Below, in pieces: positions 8,630-18,243 of a DNA stretch of 64,000 nt (the first letter of the stretch is position 1; every line of letters begins with the position of its first letter). The notes beneath the pieces are model-generated. The model saw only the letters and a program-made list of their open reading frames with translations, made no database searches and was not told the DNA's origin. This DNA comes from RGIG6919 sp045531905 (lineage in GTDB: Bacteria > Bacillota > Clostridia > Lachnospirales > Lachnospiraceae): NCBI GenBank assembly GCA_045531905.1, contig JAZSEY010000026.1, forward strand, positions 1 through 64,000, in the 5' to 3' direction. The position numbers and the translations under genes are program-made.

Positions 8630-8657
8630 ATTATACCACAGATTTACGAAATCTCAA
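8630..8657 (-). promoter_or_regulatory. Promoter before walJ
   Basis: On the minus strand TTGAGA (8652-8657) is followed after 16 bases by a perfect TATAAT (8630-8635), about 50 bases before the walJ ATG. The -35 box overlaps the last codons of the serine hydrolase gene. It would drive walJ, the UPF0237/UPF0210 pair and tyrS. Confidence 0.6.
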
Positions 8658-10314
8658 AGCCATAAGTGGAAGGTTTTAAAAAATTCTGCAACCAATTTGC
8701 AAAATACTTGTTGTCATGACATCGCTCCAGTATATTTACAGGTATCAATTTCTTATCCACAAACACAGTCTGATACAAATACGGTAAACCAGGGAGCTCG
8801 TCTGCCTTTACTAGAATGCGGTCTTCATGCAGATAAACACTGTATATTCTCGTATTTGCTTCCTCCAAATAACTAATTTTCAATTTTAGTACATCCACAT
8901 AATCTTCATTCTGTGCATATAAAACCTGCGCCGCCACAGGATATTGTTGATTATCAACGGTTACAAACTGTTCTTTCGCTTCTTTTAGTCCAAATACGAT
9001 GGTTATGCATGTATCCTCAGTATAAAAATGAATTGGAACACCTTCCTCTAAGATGCTATCAAAAGAAATCCCCGTCAAATTCTTTTGTTGAATCTGATAC
9101 ACCAACTGCATGGCAAATGGTATTACCCCAAGGATATGTTCCTTCAATAGATACTTTTTTTCCACCACCCTGTCCATAACTGCATTCAACTTTTTATATT
9201 GATTGGAATGAGTTTTCTTGTTCATCTCTATCATTCGTTTGCATAATATTTTTATCGGTAATTCGTTGACGTGATTTGCATAATTATCTACATACTGCAC
9301 CAGCTTTCTTGTAGGCACAAAGCATTCCATCCCCCCTTGTGTGACAATTACAAGTTCTTTTTTAGGATAAATGAATATATTTTGACCGAGCATGCCATTA
9401 AATAAAATGGCGTCATCTAGTACCCACATATGCAAGCCATAGTCATATCCTACTGGCATTCGTTTTACATGAATTTGAGTAGCTAAATCAACATACTCCT
9501 TTGATACTATCTGCATCCATTCACCAGTTTTTTTATCGAGCAACGCCCCTTTTTGTAGCCATAGTAATCCCAACTTTGCCATATCTTCTAAGGAAAGCTT
9601 CATACCAAATCCACCCTTTTCAATACCAAGAGGACAGACATCCCATGTGATGTCATAGATATCCAGTTTTGAAAAAATACGCTGATTTAATAACTGCAAA
9701 ACAGGCATCTGATATAGTTCCACTAAAACAGCGCACAAAATATAAGAATTCATACTGTTATAGTAAAAGTCTTCTCCCGGTTGAAATCGTTGACGACTTT
9801 TAAAATAGTCACGAAAATAGTTGTCACTATATGCCTGAGAAAACTCATGAAATTCCACCCCCGCCTGCATAGTTAGCAAATGCCTGATTGTTAATCCTTT
9901 TAGGCTTTTATGAGTGAATTTGGGCAAGTCAACAATATCACTAACCTTTGAATCTAGTTGTATCAAACCATCATCATAAGCTAACCCTATCCCCATAGAA
10001 ACAATGGATTTACACAAGGAATAAGAGGCGTGTCGGTATGTCTTTTTATACGGCGAAACAAAACGTTCAAATATAACATTTCCCTTTTCCACCACCATCA
10101 GGCTGTGAAGATTACCACCTTCTATGTTCTGTAAATGATAAAAAAGCTCCCACAAAGACCTGTATTTACAAATATGAAATAAACAGTTCTTTCGTGGAAG
10201 CGGATTGTCTGTATGAGATTCTTGAAAGGGTTCTTTTTGATATGCAATTTTAGGAATAAACCCTTTTCCTTTTATCAGATTTTGTATAAGTTCCAGATAT
10301 TGGTAAGTATCCAT
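8644..10314 (-). CDS. Serine hydrolase (beta-lactamase class C / PBP-like) with long unassigned C-terminus
   Basis: A 556-residue protein. The first 350 residues form a class C beta-lactamase/DD-peptidase-type hydrolase: catalytic SxxK is S99-L-C-K102, YxN is Y184-Y-N186, and the late strand motif resembles VTQGGM. No signal peptide or membrane segment is visible, so it appears cytoplasmic and is unlikely to be a secreted beta-lactamase; an esterase or amidase role is possible. The last 200 residues match nothing I recognise. It starts 18 bases after the RACo-like gene, so the two may be co-transcribed. The N-terminal 40 residues before the domain are also unassigned. Substrate unknown. Confidence 0.8.
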   Translation of the reverse strand: MDTYQYLELIQNLIKGKGFIPKIAYQKEPFQESHTDNPLPRKNCLFHICKYRSLWELFYHLQNIEGGNLHSLMVVEKGNVIFERFVSPYKKTYRHASYSLCKSIVSMGIGLAYDDGLIQLDSKVSDIVDLPKFTHKSLKGLTIRHLLTMQAGVEFHEFSQAYSDNYFRDYFKSRQRFQPGEDFYYNSMNSYILCAVLVELYQMPVLQLLNQRIFSKLDIYDITWDVCPLGIEKGGFGMKLSLEDMAKLGLLWLQKGALLDKKTGEWMQIVSKEYVDLATQIHVKRMPVGYDYGLHMWVLDDAILFNGMLGQNIFIYPKKELVIVTQGGMECFVPTRKLVQYVDNYANHVNELPIKILCKRMIEMNKKTHSNQYKKLNAVMDRVVEKKYLLKEHILGVIPFAMQLVYQIQQKNLTGISFDSILEEGVPIHFYTEDTCITIVFGLKEAKEQFVTVDNQQYPVAAQVLYAQNEDYVDVLKLKISYLEEANTRIYSVYLHEDRILVKADELPGLPYLYQTVFVDKKLIPVNILERCHDNKYFANWLQNFLKPSTYGFEIS

Positions 10315-10332
10315 GATTATTCTCTCTTTTTG

Positions 10333-11730
10333 TTATGATTCAAAAGACAAAGCTTTTATAAAATGATTTTGAAAATCAGGTACATTTGCAAAATCATAAT
10401 ATGTAGAACGACAAACAAGAGAATTGGCAGTTTTTTGCAGTAATTCCGGTTCAAATAGCAACAAGGATGCACCCTTTAACGCACTATTGCCAACAATGTG
10501 AATTTGCTCTTTTGGTATCTCTGGTAACAGGCCTAAACGAAATGCACCATCAAGTTCCAAATGAAACCCAAAATTACCAGCCAAATATACATTGCAATCC
10601 TGAAATGATATCCCAGCTTTTTCTAGCAATAAGTCAATTCCGGTGCGTATTGCAGCCTTTGCCTGTTGTAATGCTCGAATATCCCTCATACGAATGGTAA
10701 CACCATCTGGAAAACAATACCCATTCTTTTGATACCGTTCAGATAAAAGCCCATCTGCACTTAATATGCCTCGGACTTTTAACAAGTCAATCCTTGATAA
10801 TATGTCTGTACCGTAATTGCCGCTGGATATATAAGCATCAAATGCTGGTCCACAGGAGGTAGCCCCACAAAAGCCATTCTCGTCATTTAATAGATATAAT
10901 TCCCCATTTGTGCCAAAATCAATCAAGAAATCATAGTTTTTCTTTTGTCCTAATTGGTAAGCACAAGCTCCTGATATGATATCGCTTCCGACAAATGCAC
11001 TAATTCCAGGATAGGCATAAAGCATGCAATCAGAAAATGTAGCATTACATGCCACTACTCTATTTAACTTTACTGTCACAGTATCTAAATGTTCGGCATT
11101 AAATGGATATGCACCCAAACCACAGACTTCATATCCCATTAACAAATACAACATTGTCGTGTTACCGGCAATGGCAATTCTCGCAATAGATGGTTCGCTT
11201 GCAGGCTCCAAAGCATTTAACATATCCATCATGGCAGAAAATAAACAGTTCCAAGTTAAGGCTTTTAATTCTTTTAATGATTCGTCACTTTTTGCATATT
11301 GTATACGGGAAATCACGTCCGCACCATAACATACCTGCGGATTTAATATGCAGTGGGAAACCAACAAAGCTTTACTAGATATATCATATAGTTCCAATCC
11401 GATAGATGTGGTTCCTAAATCAACAGCAAATCCCAATTGTCTATCTACAAAATCAAGATCTGATTGATGGACTGCAGGCGCTTTTTGGTTTTGAAAGGCA
11501 AACGGAAGCTGTATGCACATATCTGTCTCAATTACAGTCTTGCAGCATTTTATATAGCGTTCCTTCTCGCAATCAAATACAGTACACGCTTGACAAGTTC
11601 CATTTCCACCACAATTACCGGGAAGCAAAATATTAGCCTCCATGAACGCAGAAAACAGGGTTGTCCCCTGTTTTGCTGTGATAGATTTCTCTCTATGCAA
11701 TTGATCTCTGACCTTAATTTCAAATGTCAT
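10333..11730 (-). CDS. RACo-like ferredoxin/ASKHA protein (corrinoid activation family, DUF4445)
   Basis: A 465-residue two-part protein. Residues 1-75 look like a 2Fe-2S ferredoxin with C40-x5-C46-x2-C49 and a fourth cysteine at 62 or 63. Residues about 95-450 form an ASKHA-type ATPase: FAVDLGTTSIGLELYD (phosphate 1), IAGNTTMLYLL, FLIDFGTNGELYLL (phosphate 2) and VYLAGNFGFHLELD. This combination is that of RACo-type reductive activators, which use ATP to return inactive Co(II) corrinoid proteins of methyltransferase systems to Co(I). No corrinoid protein or methyltransferase gene lies in the window, so it is an orphan here. It is shorter than acetogen RACo proteins (about 600 residues). The ATG is preceded by GGAGT; neighbours are ilvA (12-base gap) and the serine hydrolase. 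Confidence 0.82.
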   Translation of the reverse strand: MTFEIKVRDQLHREKSITAKQGTTLFSAFMEANILLPGNCGGNGTCQACTVFDCEKERYIKCCKTVIETDMCIQLPFAFQNQKAPAVHQSDLDFVDRQLGFAVDLGTTSIGLELYDISSKALLVSHCILNPQVCYGADVISRIQYAKSDESLKELKALTWNCLFSAMMDMLNALEPASEPSIARIAIAGNTTMLYLLMGYEVCGLGAYPFNAEHLDTVTVKLNRVVACNATFSDCMLYAYPGISAFVGSDIISGACAYQLGQKKNYDFLIDFGTNGELYLLNDENGFCGATSCGPAFDAYISSGNYGTDILSRIDLLKVRGILSADGLLSERYQKNGYCFPDGVTIRMRDIRALQQAKAAIRTGIDLLLEKAGISFQDCNVYLAGNFGFHLELDGAFRLGLLPEIPKEQIHIVGNSALKGASLLLFEPELLQKTANSLVCRSTYYDFANVPDFQNHFIKALSFES

Positions 11731-11742
11731 AGATACTCCAAT

Positions 11743-12960
11743 CTAATATATACTCTTTGGATTCTTTTCTACCGGGGTATACCCCTTTTCTCCTAATGCA
11801 CTGATAATTTGTTGCTTGTGTTCAGGTCCAAAGGCCTCCATGGTAATAACAAGCTCTACCGCAGAATTACGATTCAAGCTGACAAACTGATTGTGCTCTA
11901 ATTTAATGATATTACCCTGCATCTCAGCGATTAACTTTGACACATTCATTAACTCACCCGGCTTATCCGGCAATAATACGGAAACGGTAAAGATGCGGCT
12001 TCTTGCAATCAGACCGTGCTGTACAACAGAAGCAAAGGTAATCACATCCATGTTACCACCGGAAAGAATACTAACTACCTTTTTACCGGTAAAATCAAGA
12101 TGCTTTAACGCTGCAACTGTAAGCAAACCGGAATTTTCAACCAGCATTTTATGATTTTCCAGCATATCTAAAAATGCAATAATTAACTCACTATCTTCCA
12201 CAGTAATAATCTGGTCCACATTTTTTTGAATATATGGGAAGATTTTAGAACCTGGTGTTTTGACTGCAGTACCATCAGCAATAGTATCAACAACTGGTAA
12301 CGTTGTGACAGAACCATTTTTAAGGGAAGTCTGCATACAATTTGCACCAGCCGGCTCCACACCAATCACTTTGATATTAGGATTCAATAATTTTGCGAAA
12401 GTGGATACACCAGTTACAAGTCCACCACCACCAATTGGAACCAAAATATAGTCAACAGTTGGTAATTCCTTGATGATTTCCATTGCGATGGAACCCTGAC
12501 CGGTTGCCACATCCAAATCATCAAATGGATGGATAAAGGTATAGCCCTTATCCTCTGCTAACTCCAAAGCATATTGGCAAGACTCATCGTATACATCACC
12601 GTATAAAACCACATCTGCGCCATAACTCTTTGTTCTATTTACTTTAATCAATGGTGTTGTTGTTGGCATTACGATCGTTGCCTTTACTCCATATGCCTTA
12701 GCAGCATAAGCAACACCCTGAGCATGATTGCCCGCAGATGCTGTAATTAAGCCTTTGGAACGCTCTTCGTCAGTCAAAGTGCTAATCTTGTAATATGCAC
12801 CACGAATCTTATAAGCACCAGTCAGCTGCATATTCTCAGGTTTAAAATAAACTTTATTGCCGCATTGGTCACTGAAAAACTCACTGGATACCAAATTGGT
12901 CTGTAAAACTACCTTTTGGACGGTGTTATATGCTTCTTCAAATTTGTCTAATGTTAGCAT
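11743..12960 (-). CDS. ilvA: Threonine ammonia-lyase (threonine dehydratase)
   Basis: A 405-residue PLP enzyme that deaminates threonine to 2-oxobutanoate. The PLP lysine is in TGAYKIRGAYYK (about residue 47), and the phosphate-binding glycine loop is PIGGGGLVTGV. The C-terminal 75 residues (VSVLLPDKPGELMNVSKLI) form an ACT domain, which in this family confers amino-acid control. Length fits the 400-residue form rather than the two-ACT E. coli IlvA. No isoleucine-pathway gene is adjacent, so biosynthetic versus catabolic use cannot be decided from context. It follows ftsY by 20 bases, and AAGGAG lies upstream. No T-box or leader peptide is visible in that short gap. Confidence 0.93.
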   Translation of the reverse strand: MLTLDKFEEAYNTVQKVVLQTNLVSSEFFSDQCGNKVYFKPENMQLTGAYKIRGAYYKISTLTDEERSKGLITASAGNHAQGVAYAAKAYGVKATIVMPTTTPLIKVNRTKSYGADVVLYGDVYDESCQYALELAEDKGYTFIHPFDDLDVATGQGSIAMEIIKELPTVDYILVPIGGGGLVTGVSTFAKLLNPNIKVIGVEPAGANCMQTSLKNGSVTTLPVVDTIADGTAVKTPGSKIFPYIQKNVDQIITVEDSELIIAFLDMLENHKMLVENSGLLTVAALKHLDFTGKKVVSILSGGNMDVITFASVVQHGLIARSRIFTVSVLLPDKPGELMNVSKLIAEMQGNIIKLEHNQFVSLNRNSAVELVITMEAFGPEHKQQIISALGEKGYTPVEKNPKSIY

Positions 12961-12980
12961 TTATGCCATCTCCTTTAATC

Positions 12981-13952
12981 TTATTCTTCCTCAGCATCAA
13001 TGAGAATTTCTAAATCTGAACGGATATCCATGTCTGCAAACAATGCGTCTACATAATTTACCGGATCAAATCTCTGTAAATCATCAATTTTTTCTCCAAT
13101 ACCGATAAACTTGACCGGAACATTAAGCTCTGACTGAATCGCAATCGCGATACCACCCTTTGCAGTTCCATCCAGTTTTGTAAGAATAATACCATCTATT
13201 TTTGTCACTGTACTAAACTGTCTTGCCTGCTCTAACGCGTTCTGACCGGTAGAACCATCTAATACAATTAAAGTCTCCAAATGTGCCTCTGGATATTCCT
13301 TTTCGATGATACGTTTCATTTTTGCAAGCTCATCCATAAGATTTTTCTTGTTATGCAATCTTCCTGCCGTATCACAGATTAAAATATCCGTATTTCTTGC
13401 CTTTGCCGCACTAACAGCATCAAATACAACAGCGGACGGATCACCACCCTCAGCCTGTGCAATAATATCAACCTGTGCTCTTGTTGCCCAGGTCTTTAAC
13501 TGGTCAATGGCTGCGGCACGGAAGGTATCAGCAGCTGCTAATAAAACCTTTTTATCTCTTTCCTTGTACTGGTGTGCCAACTTACCAATAGAAGTCGTCT
13601 TTCCTACACCATTGACACCAATTACAAGCATAACAGTTTTTTGATTTTCAAAATCATACGCTGAATCATCCACTGACATCTGACCGCGGATAATGTTCAT
13701 AATCAGTTCCTTACATGCTTCCGGCTCTTTAATCTTCAGTTCCTTCACACGTTTTTTCAAATCATCAATAATGGTCTCAGTTGTATCCAGACCTAAATCA
13801 GCCATGATCAAGGTTTCTTCCAATTCATCATAAAAGTCATCATCAATCTGGGAAAAACCACTGAAAAGATGATTTAACTGTTCATTGAATTGATTTCTTG
13901 TCTTTGTAAGTCCTTCTTTTAATCGGGAGAAAAAGCCCTTCTTTTCTGACAT
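12981..13952 (-). CDS. ftsY: Signal recognition particle receptor FtsY
   Basis: A 323-residue SRP GTPase that docks ribosome-SRP complexes at the membrane. It has the NG domain pair: a helical N domain followed by the P-loop GVNGVGKTTS, then DTFRAAAIDQLK, DTAGRLHNK and TKLDGTAKGG. There is no long acidic A domain, as is usual in Firmicutes; a basic amphipathic N-terminus (KKGFFSRLKEGLTKTRNQF) would contact lipids. The ATG at 13952 is chosen because AAAGGAGA lies seven bases before it; an upstream ATG at 13973, overlapping smc, has no suitable site. It directly follows smc in the common rnc-smc-ftsY order. Confidence 0.96.
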   Translation of the reverse strand: MSEKKGFFSRLKEGLTKTRNQFNEQLNHLFSGFSQIDDDFYDELEETLIMADLGLDTTETIIDDLKKRVKELKIKEPEACKELIMNIIRGQMSVDDSAYDFENQKTVMLVIGVNGVGKTTSIGKLAHQYKERDKKVLLAAADTFRAAAIDQLKTWATRAQVDIIAQAEGGDPSAVVFDAVSAAKARNTDILICDTAGRLHNKKNLMDELAKMKRIIEKEYPEAHLETLIVLDGSTGQNALEQARQFSTVTKIDGIILTKLDGTAKGGIAIAIQSELNVPVKFIGIGEKIDDLQRFDPVNYVDALFADMDIRSDLEILIDAEEE

Positions 13953-13965
13953 AAACATCTCTCCT

Positions 13966-16900
13966 TTAGTCATCTAATTCATTTTCTACAAGATTTACAG
14001 AAACGAGTGTAGAAACACCCTTTTCCTGCATGGTAATACCATACAATACATCTGCAGCCTCCATAGTACCCTTTCTATGTGTAATAACAATAAACTGGGT
14101 ATCAGAGGTTAATTTGTTCAGATAATTTGCAAAACGTTTTACGTTAGAATCATCCAGCGCCGCCTCAATCTCGTCTAAGAGACAGAATGGGGATGGCTTT
14201 AAACTCTGAATTGCGAACAATAACGCAATGGCAGTTAAAGACTTCTCACCACCGGACAACTGCATCATATTCTGTAGTTTCTTTCCAGGTGGCTGTGCTA
14301 TGATTCGGATACCAGTCTCTAACAGGTCTTCCTCATCCACTAACTCTAAGCTAGCCTTACCACCACCAAAGAGTTCTTTAAATACCTTATCAAACATCAC
14401 TTGAATTTCTTGGAACTTCTCAGCAAACTGCTTCTTCATGGCAGCATCCAATTCAGCGATAATACCGAGCAGGTTATTCTCAGCAGTCACAATATCATCA
14501 TGCTGAACCTTCAAGAACTCGTAACGCTCTGAAACAGACTTGTAATCCTCAATCGCATTTACATTGACATCACCAAGCGCTTTAATCTTGCCCTTAACGA
14601 TGGATACTTCTTTCTTCAATGCATCTAAGTCGTTAAGATTTTCATCCTTCATACTCTTAACAGCCTGCAAAGTGAGTTCATATTCTTCCCACATATACTG
14701 ATTCAGTAAATCCAGTTTTTCATTTACCTTCTCAATCTGATTATTCAGACGGAAAGCATCCTTTTCTAAGCCGGAAATCTGTTCATTTAAGGATTCACGC
14801 TTATTAAAGAAATCCTTATGAGAAGCTGTTATCTCTGCTTTTCTTTCATTTTGCTTTGTTAACAGCAATTCCTTTTCTTCAATTGACTTCTTATTGGTAA
14901 CTAACTGTACGCGCTTATCTGCAATTTCCTTAGTCAAAGCTTGGATGGTCTCTGAATAGCCGGAAATACTTTGCATATAGCCATCTAACTCAGCCTTTAA
15001 CTTTTCTTCTTCTGCTAAGATACGTCTTACGTTTTCAGCAATGAATTCTTCCTGCTGCTTCATACCGTTATAGGTAATCATACATTCAGATGCCTTTTCA
15101 TTTGCCTCCTGTAAACGCTTCTTTTCATCAAGCAACTTACTCTCGTAAGTTTTAATCTGAGCCTCACAGGTAGCAATTGCCTCCTGTTGTTGCTTGTTAG
15201 ATGCATTCAACTGATCCTTGTTGCCATTTAACTCTTCAATCTGATTATCTAACTCTTTGTCTTCCTTTTGTACAGAAGCAAAGGAAATGGCAGCCTCAGA
15301 TAAACGCTTACTAACCTGTTCAATATTAACAGTTAAAGTATTCTTCTCTAAATAAAGCTGTTGTAAGCGATTGTTGATATCATCTTTTTCCTTTTTCAGC
15401 TCTTCTCTGGTCTCTCTTAACGCATCTTCTTTCTTCTGTGCCTCAATCAGAGCCAATTTTAATGTGTTCACACTTTCGCTGATTTCATCTAATTCACGCT
15501 TACGACCAAGCAAATTGCTGGAATTCTTATAAGCACCACCAGTCATGGAACCGCCTTGGTTTAATAATTCGCCTTCCTTTGTAACAATACGGAAGCTGTG
15601 CTTATATTTTTTCGCAATCGCAATGGCATTATCAATGTTATCAACCACCAAAATTCTACCTAAGAGGCTTTCTGCAACTGGTTGATATCTGTCATCTACC
15701 TTTACTAAAGTAGAAGCCAAACCAATGGCCCCCTTTTCTTTTAAGGCATCTGGTCTGTTAAAATAAGATGACTCCTTTAAATTGGTCAATGGTAAAAATG
15801 TAGCTCTACCAAACTTATTCTCTTTTAAATATGCAATCATTTGCTTTGCTGTTGCTTCGTTGTTGGTAACGATGTTCTGAATACTACCACCAAGTGCGGT
15901 TTCAACAGCAATCTCATATTTCTTTTCTACTTCGATAATATCAGCTACAACGCCAATAATACCAGGCACTTTTGCCTTCTGATCCATAACACGACGAATA
16001 CTGTTGCCATATCCATCGTAGCGTTCAGTAATATTTCTCAATGCCTCATACTTAGAGTTGGCAGCACTTAAAGCCTGACCTTTTTCTGTTAATTCGGCAC
16101 GATTCTTTGTATTCTCATCATGATTATGAGAAAGCTTTGCTTCACAAGCATCCAAAGACGCCAACAGTTGATTTGCTTCCTCTTCAATCTTCTGTAATTC
16201 AGCATTGTACTCATCATACTGTGCCTTATCAGCCTGCTCATCACTCTTGAATTGCAGATAACGCTGTTTTAACTGCGTCTTACGGAAGTTAATATTCTCC
16301 AGCATCGTATCATAACGTCCGGTCTTTGCCTTCAAAGAAGCGCCTTCGTTCATATATGTAATAATATCTGACTTGCACTTTTCAATACCGGCATCAATAT
16401 CCGTAATTTTTTGCTGAATCTCATCACAATGTTGTTTTGCTTCCTTTAATGACGCATCTGCTTCCTGCATCTGCTTATCGATACCCTGTTTCTTTTCATC
16501 AAAACCGGCACGTTCTTTCTTTTGATTCTCTAACTCTCTCTCAATACGTGAAATCTGTGCAGATAAATGGGTATCACTCTGCTTAGCGCTTTCAATACGC
16601 TGTTCTAACACACCGATTTCACCTTCGGTTCTCTGATTATTTAACTTTAACTCGGAAATATCATTGCGAGTATCTTCAATTGCCTGATTATCCTTCTCTA
16701 ACTCTAGTTCCAGACGCTCGTACTCTTCTTTTGTCTCCTCAAATTCTTTCTGAAGACGTGTGGTATCATCAGTCACAATTGCAAGTTTTTCACTATATTC
16801 CTGTAAAAGTCCTGCTGTTTTATCATTTTCTAACAAATAGACATTTACATCATAGTGCTTTAACTCTTCTTTGAAAGACAGATATTTCTTTGCAGTCTCA

Positions 16901-17526
16901 GATTGTTCCTTTAATGGACCCACCTGTTTTTCCAATTCATTTAAAATGTCACTGACACGTTCCAAATTCTGACGTTCGTTCTCTAATTCTTTTTCAGTTG
17001 CAATCTTGTTTTTCTTATATTTTACAATACCTGCAGCTTCATCAAACAATTCACGTCTTTCATCCGGTTTACCACTTAAAATTCTCTCAACCTGACCCTG
17101 ACCAATGATAGAATATCCTTCTTTACCAATACCGGTATCAAAGAAGAGATTGTTTACATCCTTCAAGCGGCATACAGTACCATTTAACAAATACTCACTT
17201 TCTCCGGAACGATACACACGTCTGGCTACAGTCACTTCTTCGTAGTCTACATTTAGACTGTGGTCACTATTATCCAAGGTAATGGCAACATAAGCAGAAC
17301 CATGTGGCTTTCTCATCTCGGTTCCGGAGAAAATAACATCTTCCATCTTCGCACCACGGAGTTGCTTTGCACTCTGTTCACCAAGTACCCATCTAACAGC
17401 ATCCGCAACGTTACTCTTACCACTACCATTTGGACCTACGATACCTGTAATTCCATCGTGAAATTGAAACAATATTTTATTTGCAAAGGATTTAAATCCA
17501 TATACTTCAATACTTTTTAAATACAT
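13966..17526 (-). CDS. smc: Chromosome segregation/condensation protein SMC
   Basis: The 1186-residue SMC ATPase forms the core of the condensin that compacts and separates chromosomes, with ScpA and ScpB (not in this window). The N-terminal Walker A is GPNGSGKSNVADAVRW; two long coiled coils (about 170-500 and 670-1000) flank a hinge at roughly 510-660 that contains RRVMDQKAKVPGIIGVV and GGSMTGGAYK. The C-terminal head carries the signature LSGGEKSLTAIALLF and Walker B CLLDEIEAALDD. Length is normal. The ATG has AGGTAC before it; the gene lies 12 bases after rnc and is followed 13 bases later by ftsY. Confidence 0.98.
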   Translation of the reverse strand: MYLKSIEVYGFKSFANKILFQFHDGITGIVGPNGSGKSNVADAVRWVLGEQSAKQLRGAKMEDVIFSGTEMRKPHGSAYVAITLDNSDHSLNVDYEEVTVARRVYRSGESEYLLNGTVCRLKDVNNLFFDTGIGKEGYSIIGQGQVERILSGKPDERRELFDEAAGIVKYKKNKIATEKELENERQNLERVSDILNELEKQVGPLKEQSETAKKYLSFKEELKHYDVNVYLLENDKTAGLLQEYSEKLAIVTDDTTRLQKEFEETKEEYERLELELEKDNQAIEDTRNDISELKLNNQRTEGEIGVLEQRIESAKQSDTHLSAQISRIERELENQKKERAGFDEKKQGIDKQMQEADASLKEAKQHCDEIQQKITDIDAGIEKCKSDIITYMNEGASLKAKTGRYDTMLENINFRKTQLKQRYLQFKSDEQADKAQYDEYNAELQKIEEEANQLLASLDACEAKLSHNHDENTKNRAELTEKGQALSAANSKYEALRNITERYDGYGNSIRRVMDQKAKVPGIIGVVADIIEVEKKYEIAVETALGGSIQNIVTNNEATAKQMIAYLKENKFGRATFLPLTNLKESSYFNRPDALKEKGAIGLASTLVKVDDRYQPVAESLLGRILVVDNIDNAIAIAKKYKHSFRIVTKEGELLNQGGSMTGGAYKNSSNLLGRKRELDEISESVNTLKLALIEAQKKEDALRETREELKKEKDDINNRLQQLYLEKNTLTVNIEQVSKRLSEAAISFASVQKEDKELDNQIEELNGNKDQLNASNKQQQEAIATCEAQIKTYESKLLDEKKRLQEANEKASECMITYNGMKQQEEFIAENVRRILAEEEKLKAELDGYMQSISGYSETIQALTKEIADKRVQLVTNKKSIEEKELLLTKQNERKAEITASHKDFFNKRESLNEQISGLEKDAFRLNNQIEKVNEKLDLLNQYMWEEYELTLQAVKSMKDENLNDLDALKKEVSIVKGKIKALGDVNVNAIEDYKSVSERYEFLKVQHDDIVTAENNLLGIIAELDAAMKKQFAEKFQEIQVMFDKVFKELFGGGKASLELVDEEDLLETGIRIIAQPPGKKLQNMMQLSGGEKSLTAIALLFAIQSLKPSPFCLLDEIEAALDDSNVKRFANYLNKLTSDTQFIVITHRKGTMEAADVLYGITMQEKGVSTLVSVNLVENELDD

Positions 17527-17538
17527 AATGTACCTACT

Positions 17539-18231
17539 TTACTTTTTGTTTTTCAAAATGAGCAAGGCTTCATAAGCAGCCATTTGCTCAGCATTTTTAA
17601 TTGAGGTGCCTTTTCCTGTTGCGAATACTTTACCACCAATGGTAACATTCGTGACATATTCCCTGTTGTGCTCAGGTCCATTTGTCTCAATCAATTGATA
17701 GGCAAGTTCACCCATATCACCCTGCTGAATCAATTCCTGCAAATGACTTTTTGCATCATAAAACAGTTTTTTATTATCAATATCATTTAACAAAAATGAG
17801 AAAACATATCGCTTCGCGGCTTCAAAACCACCATCTAAATAGATAGCACCAAGCAGTGCCTCAAACAAATCACACAGTATAGAATTGCGTTGTCTGCCAC
17901 CGGTTAAATCTTCACCCTTGCTTAAACAAACAAATTCTCCTAAGTTCAACTCCTGTGCAGACTTTGATAAAGTAAATTCACACACCAAACTGGCACGCAA
18001 CTTAGTCAGCTCGCCTTCTGTCATGTCTGGGTATTCGTTATAGAGATATTCACTGACTATGTTCTCTAGCACTGCATCGCCTAAGAATTCCACTCGCTCA
18101 TAATGAGGAGGTTTATTCACTTTTTTCTCATTTGAAAAGGATGAATGCGTCATCGCCTGTTTCAAAAGACTGATATCCTGAAACTGATATCCGATAATAT
18201 CACAAAGCTCATGCAGATTCTTGCCAACCAT
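17539..18231 (-). CDS. rnc: Ribonuclease III
   Basis: The 230-residue double-strand-specific endoribonuclease processes rRNA precursors and structured mRNAs. The catalytic signature ERVEFLGDAVLENIV is present near residue 45, with a second acidic site in DLFEALLGAIYLDGG. A double-stranded RNA binding domain occupies the last 70 residues (SHLQELIQQGDMGELAYQ onward, with NAEQMAAYEAL). The ATG follows AGAGGG. It begins 12 bases after plsX; the acpP gene that often separates plsX from rnc in related bacteria is not here. Confidence 0.97.
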   Translation of the reverse strand: MVGKNLHELCDIIGYQFQDISLLKQAMTHSSFSNEKKVNKPPHYERVEFLGDAVLENIVSEYLYNEYPDMTEGELTKLRASLVCEFTLSKSAQELNLGEFVCLSKGEDLTGGRQRNSILCDLFEALLGAIYLDGGFEAAKRYVFSFLLNDIDNKKLFYDAKSHLQELIQQGDMGELAYQLIETNGPEHNREYVTNVTIGGKVFATGKGTSIKNAEQMAAYEALLILKNKK

Positions 18232-18243
18232 ATTAATTCCCTC

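Noticed and set aside
12961..12980. Search for an isoleucine T-box or leader peptide before ilvA
   Set aside because: The gap after ftsY is only 20 bases.
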